Shown: positions 1-5,734 of the stretch, piece after piece
Position numbering within the stretch: the first letter of the stretch is position 1
Layout of the letters: each line of letters starts with the position of its first letter
Origin: Fidelibacterota bacterium
GTDB taxonomy: Bacteria > Fidelibacterota > BS150m-G59
Reading direction: 5' to 3'
Assembly: GCA_016784265.1 (NCBI GenBank)
Contig: JADHUZ010000082.1
Coordinates: forward strand, 1-6,356
DNA: 6,356 nucleotides
The notes under the pieces: model-generated
Told to the model about the DNA's origin: nothing
What the model saw: only the letters and a program-made list of their open reading frames with translations
Database searches by the model: none
Position numbers and translations under genes: made by a program

Positions 1-585
1 ATAATGTTTGACTGGAATTTCTCCCACTTTGAAGCCCGCCTGATGCGCCATTGCTGGAATAAATCGATGCAAACTGCCGTAAATTTTCAGCGTTTTTACC
101 ACTTCTTTGCGATAAATTTTTAGTCCACAGTTGAAATCATGGATTTTTAACCCAGTTGACCATTGCGTTACTTTATTAAAAATTTTCGATGCAAATCGTT
201 TTTCGAGTGGGTCTTTGCGATTTTCTTTCCAACCAGAAACCATATCGAAACCTTTTTCAATCTCGGTAAGCAAATTTGGAATTTCGTTCGGGTCGTCTTG
301 CAAATCAGCATCCATCGTGATGATAAACTCACCATTCGCTTCTGCAAATCCGCAATTCAGCGCTTCAGATTTTCCGCGATTGCGACGAAACCCAACAACT
401 CTAGCCTTTTCGGATTGTTTACAAATTTCGGAAATTACAGAAAATGAGTTATCAGAACTGCCATCGTTTACATAAATAATTTCCCACGGTTTGCCAATTT
501 CGTCAAGTTGATGCACCAATTTTTCGTGCAAAATAGGCAGCGTTTCTTCTTCGTTTAAAAACGGAATGACGACTGAAATTTCCAT
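1..585 (-). CDS. Family 2 glycosyltransferase (DPM1/GtrB/ArnC-like), 5' part only
   Basis: The minus-strand frame is open from an ATG at 585 to the window edge, giving 195 residues with no stop, so the C-terminus is missing. The N-terminus is a GT-A nucleotide-sugar-binding fold: VVIPFLNEEE at residues 5-14, VNDGSSDNS at 39-47, and a DAD metal/nucleotide motif inside MDADLQDDP at 91-99. Further family signatures are SGWKENRKDP (117-126), HDFNCGLKIYR (149-159) and HRFIPAM (173-179). These match the subfamily that moves a sugar from a nucleotide donor to a polyprenyl (undecaprenyl/dolichyl) phosphate at the cytoplasmic membrane; members often carry C-terminal membrane helices, which would lie beyond the edge. 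The exact sugar and acceptor cannot be read. The start overlaps the upstream lipoprotein stop by one base (TGATG) and has a GAAAGG Shine-Dalgarno at 594-599, 8 nt away. The family call is secure; the substrate is unknown. Confidence 0.93.
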   Translation of the reverse strand, partial: MEISVVIPFLNEEETLPILHEKLVHQLDEIGKPWEIIYVNDGSSDNSFSVISEICKQSEKARVVGFRRNRGKSEALNCGFAEANGEFIITMDADLQDDPNEIPNLLTEIEKGFDMVSGWKENRKDPLEKRFASKIFNKVTQWSTGLKIHDFNCGLKIYRKEVVKTLKIYGSLHRFIPAMAHQAGFKVGEIPVKHY

Positions 586-1286
586 CAATTTTTCCTTTCG
601 ATGGTTTGATCTTCATAAAAAATTGAGGTCATACTTTTTCTCGTTGGCATAAAAATTTGAATAAATCGCGGCATAAAAACATCACCGACGAGGATTATTC
701 GTTGAATTTTATATTTAAATATTTTCTTGTCGTGATCAATGATTTCCACTTTGCGGATCAGATAATTATCAGTGTCAAACCAGCAACGGATTGTTTTGCC
801 GTCCTGATTAAATTCCCAAAAAAGGTCGTTACCGCTCGCTGAAAAAGAATCAATTTTTGCCAAACCGATTGGCGGGAGAATTCCAATCAGCAAATCAATC
901 GCCGAGAATGGCAGAGTTTCAAAATCTAAAAACGAAGAAAGTCCGGCATAGCCATGTTCGCCCGTTTTTTCTTCGGTCCACGAAACGCGATTATCTGTTA
1001 TTTCAACATTTCCCCATTTTGATCCGAAAACATTGTACACGGTGGCAGAAGCGGTGGAGTCTTCCACGCCAAGCGCCGCTTGGACAGAAACGGAAAAATT
1101 AGGGCTATCTAACATGATTTGTGCACTCGCGGATATATTTTTGGCTTTCTTCCGCTGTTTTTCGAGGTGTTGTGCAATTCGTTGCGGGTCGAAATCTGCA
1201 GGGTCAATTTTTTCACCGACAAACGGCAAATACGAACAGCCAGAAATGATCAGTGCAATGGCTGAAAAAATAAAATAGCGAGTCAT
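585..1286 (-). CDS. Outer-membrane lipoprotein, LolB/DUF4292-like
   Basis: This 233-residue protein opens with a short lipoprotein signal peptide, MTRYFIFSAIALIISGC, with lipobox I-S-G-C and Cys17 as the expected lipidated residue. Ser follows the Cys, so under the usual Lol rule it would go to the outer membrane. The rest is rich in alternating beta-type segments (residues about 50-110, with a KNISASAQIML strand and an ITDNRVSW strand), then a hydrophobic loop with GILPPIGL, and a C-terminal strand region. This resembles the LolA/LolB-type half-barrel that holds lipids or lipoproteins, and in particular DUF4292 proteins; that resemblance is judged by eye and no single diagnostic motif proves it. 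The start is supported by GAAAGG at 1293-1298, 6 nt upstream, and overlaps the stop of the TPR gene by 4 nt (ATGA). The position after a TPR lipoprotein suggests a joint envelope role. An unrelated lipoprotein of similar fold is possible. Confidence 0.8.
   Translation of the reverse strand: MTRYFIFSAIALIISGCSYLPFVGEKIDPADFDPQRIAQHLEKQRKKAKNISASAQIMLDSPNFSVSVQAALGVEDSTASATVYNVFGSKWGNVEITDNRVSWTEEKTGEHGYAGLSSFLDFETLPFSAIDLLIGILPPIGLAKIDSFSASGNDLFWEFNQDGKTIRCWFDTDNYLIRKVEIIDHDKKIFKYKIQRIILVGDVFMPRFIQIFMPTRKSMTSIFYEDQTIERKN
594..599 (-). promoter_or_regulatory. Shine-Dalgarno for the glycosyltransferase
   Basis: GAAAGG lies 8 nt before the ATG at 585, within the end of the lipoprotein gene. It fits re-initiation at the TGATG junction. 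Confidence 0.7.
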
Positions 1287-2914
1287 GGTTTACCTTTCAA
1301 AGTATCTGATTTTGTCGGATCAATTTGTAGCGCTTTTTCAAAAAATATTTTCGCGGCATCCGTTTTTCCGAGTTCTGATAAAATCTTTCCTTTATGAATC
1401 AGTACATCCGGATCGCTTTCGTTATATTTCAAAGAAAGATTGATGTATCCTAAAGATTTTTGTATTTCTCCCATTTTGAAATATACCCATCCAATCGTAT
1501 CCAAAAAAGCAGGATTTTCCGGTTCTTTCAGAAGTGCTTTTTCGACCATTTCAAGTGCTTTTTCGAGATTGATTTCTCGCTGGATCATGCTGTAACTGAA
1601 ATTGTTTAGGATCGTTGGATTGTCCGGCTGAAGTTCCAGCAAAATTTGATATAACTCATCTGATTTGTCGAATTCATTCCTATCATTGTAAACAACTGCC
1701 AGACCGAACAAGCAATCGAAATTTTCCGGCTCTATTGCCAAACATCGATTCCAAATAAGAATTGCTTGGTCAATTTGATCCTTTTTCCAGTAGAAATTCC
1801 CGAGCAAAGAAAATACATCAACATTTTCGGGATATATTTTCAACGAGCGTTCCAGCATGTTAATTGCCGATTCATATTGCTCGTGATTTGCGTATTCTAA
1901 CGCGATTAGATGGAGCAGAAAAACCTGCGAAGAATCTTCCTCCAATGCCAACGTGGTTTCAAAATGTATTTTGGCTTGAGAAGCATTGCCATTTTGCATC
2001 TCGATTTTTCCTAAAAATAGATACCAAAGCGAGCTTTCTTTTTCAGAATTCCAACGATTTAGTAAAATTTCTGCAGGTTCAAAAGATTTTAATGCAATCA
2101 AATCGTTGATAATTAAAAGTTTGTTATCGTTGTCCACAAGCAAACTGTCCAAATTGTCAATCATTTTATGCATTTTTTTTGTTTTATCTGTATGATAATA
2201 GATTGAAATTAATTGGAATAGGGCATCTTTATCTTCGGGAAAGATGGCGAGAAATTCTTCAAAAAGTTTAGTAGCCTTTTTCCATTTTTCCAAGAAGGCA
2301 TAGATTTCTGCGGCACGAAAAAGTGCTTCGTTAAATTCGTCATTTATTTGATACGCATTGAGATATGATTCTGTGGCTTCCTCCCAACGCTCAGCAAGCG
2401 CAAAATTTTCTGCTAATCCAAGCCAAAGTTCTGCATTTTGTGGATGTATAATAACAAGTTGTCGAAGTGCGCGTTCGACAATTTGAGAATCATTTTTATA
2501 CTGTCCAATGCTCAACATCAATCTGTAAATCCTGTCGTCGGAGGAATCCAAAATGATTGCCCGATTGAGAAAATGATCAGATTTTCCCCACTGCTCTGTT
2601 ATGGCAAAATTTCTTATTAGCGCCAAGCAGATTGTTACGGAGGAGGAATCCTCTTGATATGCTTTCATGTATTCCAGTAGGGCGAGTGGATGCTGTTTTT
2701 GCATCTCCATCATGGAGCCGCGCAGGAAATAATCTGCGGCTTTGCTACTGTAGGCGAGGGTCTGTGCCGGACCGGATGGCTTAGTTATTGCGCATCCGGT
2801 CCACAAAAGCAATGCAAGCGATAGAAAAAAGAAACGGAACAGTTTAACTGTAAATTTCTTTTTGATTACACTTGCAGATAGCAACCATATTCTTGTTGAA
2901 TTTCCACACATCAT
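1283..2914 (-). CDS. TPR-repeat protein, probable lipoprotein; start uncertain
   Basis: The longest reading is 543 residues from an ATG at 2914. After an N-terminal stretch there is a basic then strongly hydrophobic segment (residues 18-40, KKKFTVKLFRFFFLSLALL onward) ending in W-T-G-C, with Cys41 as likely lipid site and Ala next, favouring the outer membrane. From about residue 60 to 535 the protein is nearly all tetratricopeptide repeats, roughly a dozen. The last seven are clear and tandem from about 294 to 535, each 34-37 residues, with PEN/PDN turns and W/Y-G-A type helix pairs. The segment FLDTIGWVYFKMGE (from about 470) is typical of bacterial TPR lipoproteins. TPRs are protein-protein scaffolds, so no enzymatic role is implied. 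The ATG at 2914 overlaps the upstream small gene by 71 nt and gives a 40-residue leader, long for a lipoprotein; TTG at 2884 or CTG at 2842 would give leaders of 30 or 16 residues. No candidate has a strong Shine-Dalgarno. Confidence 0.9.
   Translation of the reverse strand: MMCGNSTRIWLLSASVIKKKFTVKLFRFFFLSLALLLWTGCAITKPSGPAQTLAYSSKAADYFLRGSMMEMQKQHPLALLEYMKAYQEDSSSVTICLALIRNFAITEQWGKSDHFLNRAIILDSSDDRIYRLMLSIGQYKNDSQIVERALRQLVIIHPQNAELWLGLAENFALAERWEEATESYLNAYQINDEFNEALFRAAEIYAFLEKWKKATKLFEEFLAIFPEDKDALFQLISIYYHTDKTKKMHKMIDNLDSLLVDNDNKLLIINDLIALKSFEPAEILLNRWNSEKESSLWYLFLGKIEMQNGNASQAKIHFETTLALEEDSSQVFLLHLIALEYANHEQYESAINMLERSLKIYPENVDVFSLLGNFYWKKDQIDQAILIWNRCLAIEPENFDCLFGLAVVYNDRNEFDKSDELYQILLELQPDNPTILNNFSYSMIQREINLEKALEMVEKALLKEPENPAFLDTIGWVYFKMGEIQKSLGYINLSLKYNESDPDVLIHKGKILSELGKTDAAKIFFEKALQIDPTKSDTLKGKP
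1293..1298 (-). promoter_or_regulatory. Shine-Dalgarno for the LolB/DUF4292-like lipoprotein
   Basis: GAAAGG lies 6 nt before the ATG at 1286, within the last codons of the TPR gene. It supports the start that puts Cys17 at the lipobox. Confidence 0.7.
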
Positions 2915-3044
2915 TCTGAGTGTTTTTCACCGAATTAACATGCTTGATGAATTGCACTTTTTCTCCGCACTCCGGACATGTCATTCCGCGCTCTTTCGAG
3001 CTGTGAGCGAGTTTTGCGGAAAAGCTTCTTTTCCCTTTGCTCAT
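2844..3044 (-). CDS. Small CPxCG/CxC cysteine-pair protein (zinc-ribbon-like), unknown function
   Basis: This 66-residue protein is basic at its N-terminus (MSKGKRSFSAKLAHSSKERG), followed by CPECG with Cys23 and Cys26, then a second cysteine pair CKC (Cys58, Cys60) near the end. Four cysteines in CxxC...CxC spacing are what a small zinc ribbon or treble-clef knuckle needs, so one bound Zn is the natural inference. There is no signal peptide or membrane segment, so it should be cytoplasmic. It is probably real rather than a chance frame: it has the best Shine-Dalgarno of the window (AAAGGAG at 3054-3060, 9 nt before the ATG), a 4-nt ATGA overlap with the stop of the diguanylate cyclase gene, and paired cysteines. 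Its stop lies inside the N-terminal coding region of the longest TPR reading. I do not recognise a named family; nucleic-acid binding or a protein-interaction knuckle are both possible. Confidence 0.82.
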   Translation of the reverse strand: MSKGKRSFSAKLAHSSKERGMTCPECGEKVQFIKHVNSVKNTQNDVWKFNKNMVAICKCNQKEIYS

Positions 3045-4102
3045 GAATCAGTACTCCTTTCTTTTTTAAAATGTTTTACCAAATTACCACCGGCTTTTTT
3101 CGCGTCATATAAAGCTATGTCAGCTCTGGAAATAATCTTTTCAACGTCTTTACCGTCTGTAGGATATTCTGCGATTCCGATGCTTATTTTCAAATTTATC
3201 GAGATGTCGTCTTTTTCAAAATCTTCCTGTTCAATGGCAGAACGTAATCTTTCTGCTGTTGAGAAAGATAATTTTTTTGTTGCGTTAACGACAATAACGG
3301 TAAACTCTTCGCCACCATATCTAGCAAGATGGTCAATTTTTCGTACATTTTTTTGCAATAATTCCGCAGTCCGTTGCAGAACAAAATCACCAAACAAATG
3401 CCCGTAATTATCATTGACATTTTTAAAGCAATCGATATCAATCATCAATAAACACATTGTCGATTTGTATCGAGCCGATCTTGCCAATTCCCTCGTAACA
3501 GCTTCGTCGAAAGCTCGGCGATTATACAATTTCGTCAGTCCGTCCTTTACAGAGCGATCATGCAAAATATGATATTCTTTCATTCGATGAAAAGCCGCGC
3601 CGATATTTTTTTGAACAAAACCAAGATTTTCGATGTTTTCGCCATCTTCCGATAGCGAATAATTCGTTTCAAATACAAGTGCGCCGAAAACAGAATTTTT
3701 CCAACGAATTGGAATCCCAAAGAACCCTAAAAATCCAGGGTCATTTTTTACATCTATATTGATTCGTTTTTTATTTTGCGCAGCGTAGTTGAAAATAACC
3801 GGTTTATTTGATTTCAATACATCACCGAACAAACATTTGCCAGCGCGGAAAATTTCACCGGCTGTGAAATCGCCTCGATAGCCATCAGTCCATTTTATGA
3901 CCAACGATCTGTTGTTGTAATAATCACGTGTAAACAGCGTCGCCTTGTCATATAAAAAGGTTTTTTTGCAGAACGAACCAATAATTTCAACAACCTCAGA
4001 TTCAGTAGAACTTTGATTCATTGAATGCAGCAACACGCTCAAATTTTTCCAAAATTTCAAATCGTGTTGAATGATACGCGTTTTATTTTTTTCTTTAGAC
4101 AA
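3041..4102 (-). CDS. GAF-GGDEF diguanylate cyclase
   Basis: This 353-residue soluble protein has two domains. Residues about 20-175 look like a GAF-type sensor, with a helix-strand pattern and a GFFGIPIRWKNSVFGALVFE stretch (126-145) typical of the GAF core; its ligand is unknown. Residues about 185-345 are a GGDEF domain that makes cyclic di-GMP from two GTP. Visible motifs are DGLTKLYNRR (187-196), the metal-binding MIDIDCFK (220-227, Asp222), NYGHLFGD (232-239), the active-site RYGGEEF (261-267) and SIGIAEYP (307-314). An inhibitory I-site RxxD (RKID, 254-257) sits exactly five residues before GGEEF, so product feedback is likely. All catalytic residues appear intact. No membrane helix is seen. 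The start is a TTG at 4102, chosen because AAAAAGG lies 9 nt upstream; the next ATG (residue 28) would cut into the start of the sensor. The gene follows rsmA after 77 nt and overlaps the next gene by 4 nt. Confidence 0.95.
   Translation of the reverse strand: MSKEKNKTRIIQHDLKFWKNLSVLLHSMNQSSTESEVVEIIGSFCKKTFLYDKATLFTRDYYNNRSLVIKWTDGYRGDFTAGEIFRAGKCLFGDVLKSNKPVIFNYAAQNKKRINIDVKNDPGFLGFFGIPIRWKNSVFGALVFETNYSLSEDGENIENLGFVQKNIGAAFHRMKEYHILHDRSVKDGLTKLYNRRAFDEAVTRELARSARYKSTMCLLMIDIDCFKNVNDNYGHLFGDFVLQRTAELLQKNVRKIDHLARYGGEEFTVIVVNATKKLSFSTAERLRSAIEQEDFEKDDISINLKISIGIAEYPTDGKDVEKIISRADIALYDAKKAGGNLVKHFKKERSTDS
3054..3060 (-). promoter_or_regulatory. Strong Shine-Dalgarno for the 66-residue cysteine protein
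   Basis: AAAGGAG on the minus strand lies 9 nt before the ATG at 3044. It sits inside the last codons of the diguanylate cyclase gene and is the closest match to the consensus seen in the window, which supports the small gene as translated. Confidence 0.8.
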
Positions 4103-4179
4103 TCTGCAAAACCTTTTTAATTCAGCAAAACCGAGCTTACAAAGTTAAAATTTTTTTGGCTGTACAACTAATAAAAAGT
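4103..4179 (-). other. 77-nt intergenic gap between rsmA and the diguanylate cyclase
   Basis: This is the only non-coding stretch longer than 14 nt. It is very AT-rich. It holds the Shine-Dalgarno for the cyclase, an imperfect inverted repeat (CAGC-C-AAAA at 4154-4162 with TTTTGCTG at 4123-4130, 23-nt loop, one bulged C) and two copies of GGTTTTGC at 4106-4113 and 4125-4132. There is no T-run after the repeat, so it does not look like an intrinsic terminator. No well-spaced -35/-10 pair is visible. If a separate promoter for the downstream block exists in this window, this gap is the likeliest place. Confidence 0.5.
4112..4118 (-). promoter_or_regulatory. Shine-Dalgarno deciding a TTG start for the diguanylate cyclase
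   Basis: AAAAAGG on the minus strand lies 9 nt before the TTG at 4102. It is the reason for preferring this non-ATG start over the in-frame ATG 27 codons later. Confidence 0.65.
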
Positions 4180-4965
4180 TTATCCATCAAGAATTGATTG
4201 GCGATAAATCTGGAATATTTTGATTATTTCGTTTAGAGACAAGGTTTGTGGTCTTCGTCCTGTGTCAAATTGTTTTCGCAAAATGCTCAGCAGGGTGGGG
4301 GCAAAGAATTTCAAATTATTTCCAAGCGTTTTTCTGCGATGGGCAAATATCTTTTTTACAAACTGATGAAACTGCGAAATTTCAATTCCTTCCGTATTCG
4401 GAAGTTGCCGAAACTTAGCCAGAAAAACAGTCGCATCTACTTTCGGAACTGGGTAAAATGCTGACGCTGGCACTTCAAACTGCTCTAAAATTTTCAAAAG
4501 AAATTGCGAAATCACACTCAAAACCCCATAATTTGAACTGCCAACTTTTGCAGAAATCCGCTCGGTGACCTCTTTTTGCACCATCAAAGTTGCTGACTCG
4601 ATATATTTTTTCTGATGAAATAATCTGAACAAAATCGGACTTGTGATATTGAACGGTAGATTCCCTACAATGTGCAGTTTTTCGCCAAACTGCGACAAAT
4701 CCATTTTCAAAACATCTGCACTGCGGATTTCCACATTTGGATAATCCTTGAATTTTTCTTGCAATTCTACGACCAAATCGCGGTCAATTTCGACAGCAAT
4801 TAATTTTTTGGCAAATTGCGACAATTTTTCGGTCAATGCTCCATGGCCGGGACCAATTTCGAGAATCGTCGCATCGTCCTGCGGAACCAACGCTACAATT
4901 TTTTCGACGATATTTGGGTCACCCAAAAAATTCTGCCCAAATTGCTTGCGTGGGCGATGTTTCAT
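4180..4965 (-). CDS. rsmA: 16S rRNA (adenine1518/1519-N6)-dimethyltransferase RsmA (KsgA)
   Basis: This 261-residue protein dimethylates two adjacent adenines in the 3' terminal helix of 16S rRNA late in 30S assembly, using S-adenosylmethionine. Family motifs appear in order: RKQFGQNFLGDP (6-17), SAM motif I EIGPGHGALT (36-45), VEID (58-61) whose acidic residues contact the ribose, SADVLKMD (82-89), catalytic motif IV NLPFN (102-106), a QKEVTERI helix, YGVLSV, SAFYPVPKVDATV and the rRNA-binding AHRRKTLGNNLK helix, closing with the usual RPQTLSL C-terminal module. Motif IV has Phe where most bacterial members have Tyr (NLPY). The ATG at 4965 is preferred: it overlaps the tatD stop in ATGA and puts the conserved KQFGQNF near the N-terminus. 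An upstream ATG at 5040 would add 25 unusual residues and a 79-nt overlap. No Shine-Dalgarno precedes 4965, so translation is probably coupled to tatD. Confidence 0.97.
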   Translation of the reverse strand: MKHRPRKQFGQNFLGDPNIVEKIVALVPQDDATILEIGPGHGALTEKLSQFAKKLIAVEIDRDLVVELQEKFKDYPNVEIRSADVLKMDLSQFGEKLHIVGNLPFNITSPILFRLFHQKKYIESATLMVQKEVTERISAKVGSSNYGVLSVISQFLLKILEQFEVPASAFYPVPKVDATVFLAKFRQLPNTEGIEISQFHQFVKKIFAHRRKTLGNNLKFFAPTLLSILRKQFDTGRRPQTLSLNEIIKIFQIYRQSILDG

Positions 4966-5720
4966 TTCGCAATTTTCGGAAATAAGCGTTCCGTGTTGAA
5001 TGTCGCCATTATGTCTGTTTCTTCGACGGGCATTTCCCAAATTTCGGCAAGTTTTTCAAGCACAAATTTAACATTTTCCGGCTCGTTTCGTTTGCCTCGA
5101 TGCGGTGCTGGAGTTAGCCATGGGCAATCCGTTTCGATACAAATTTTGTCTTTTGGAGCGTTCCGTATTATTCCGTGATGCTCATCAGAAAATGTGATAA
5201 TTCCCGTAAATGAAAGGAAAAAACCGCGTTCAATCGCCCAATCTGCCAATCGTTGCGAACCAGAAAAACAATGCAAAACACCATGCGTATTTCCAATATT
5301 TTCAACTGTTTCAATCGTGTCATCGTCTGCATTTCGGTTATGAATAATTATCGGCAAATTCAGTGATTTCGCCAATTCCAACTGCTCCGAAAATCGCATA
5401 ATTTGAACATTTTTCTCGGACAAATTACGGAAAAAATCCAATCCCGATTCGCCGATAGCAACCACTTTTTCGTCGGTTGCGTATTGTTCGAGCAGATTGA
5501 GATAATTCTTTGGTGATTTGCTCGCATCGTGCGGATGAATCCCAGCCGTTGCAAAAATTAAATCGTGTTTTTTCGCAAGTTCCATCGCGCGCAGGCTTGT
5601 CGGCAAATCATATCCGGGCACGATGATTTTCTCAATCCCGACTGCGATTGCGCGCCGAATGACGGCTTCCAAATCGTCGCGAAATTGCGGTGCGTTGATG
5701 TGTGCGTGACTGTCAATCAT
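4962..5720 (-). CDS. tatD: TatD-family metal-dependent hydrolase/DNase
   Basis: This 252-residue protein has the usual TatD length and amidohydrolase-type TIM barrel, which binds two divalent metals; characterised members are 3'-5' exonucleases or DNases in the cytoplasm. Expected metal ligands are visible: SHAH (His5, His7), GESGLDFF (Glu91), IIIHNRNA (His127), LHCFSGS (His150) and ETDCPWLTP (Asp198). The PHRGKRNEP signature follows directly, and TAGIHPHDA (58-66) is also typical. No catalytic residue appears lost. The ATG at 5720 is the first usable start, because an in-frame TGA lies one codon further upstream; the Shine-Dalgarno there is weak. It follows the metG stop after 14 nt and overlaps rsmA by 4 nt. 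The metG-tatD-rsmA order is known from other bacteria; in Bacillus a ribonuclease M5 gene (rnmV) sits between tatD and rsmA, and here it is absent. Confidence 0.95.
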   Translation of the reverse strand: MIDSHAHINAPQFRDDLEAVIRRAIAVGIEKIIVPGYDLPTSLRAMELAKKHDLIFATAGIHPHDASKSPKNYLNLLEQYATDEKVVAIGESGLDFFRNLSEKNVQIMRFSEQLELAKSLNLPIIIHNRNADDDTIETVENIGNTHGVLHCFSGSQRLADWAIERGFFLSFTGIITFSDEHHGIIRNAPKDKICIETDCPWLTPAPHRGKRNEPENVKFVLEKLAEIWEMPVEETDIMATFNTERLFPKIAK

Positions 5721-5734
5721 TTTTCATTCATGAT

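Noticed and set aside
131..475. 114-residue plus-strand open frame
   Set aside because: It is antisense to the glycosyltransferase, whose family motifs run through this whole stretch.
1283..2914. TPR array as a DNA repeat
   Set aside because: The repeats are seen only at protein level; nucleotide copies are too diverged to be called a tandem DNA repeat.
2862..3407. 181-residue plus-strand open frame
   Set aside because: It is antisense to the well-supported cyclase and small cysteine gene, shows no domain pattern, and its length follows from codon bias of the opposite strand.
4123..4162. Intrinsic terminator after rsmA
   Set aside because: The stem is bulged, AT-rich and has a long loop, and no T-run follows it on the minus strand.
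4139..4167. Possible promoter with TTGTAC as -35
   Set aside because: No acceptable -10 hexamer lies 16-18 nt away; the best AT-rich hexamer is only about 12 nt downstream.
4966..5040. N-terminal extension of RsmA from the ATG at 5040
   Set aside because: The extra 25 residues lie wholly within tatD coding sequence, are not typical of the family, and the ATG at 4965 makes the common ATGA junction.
4816..5178. 120-residue plus-strand open frame
   Set aside because: It is antisense to tatD and rsmA, both with intact motifs, and has no recognisable features.
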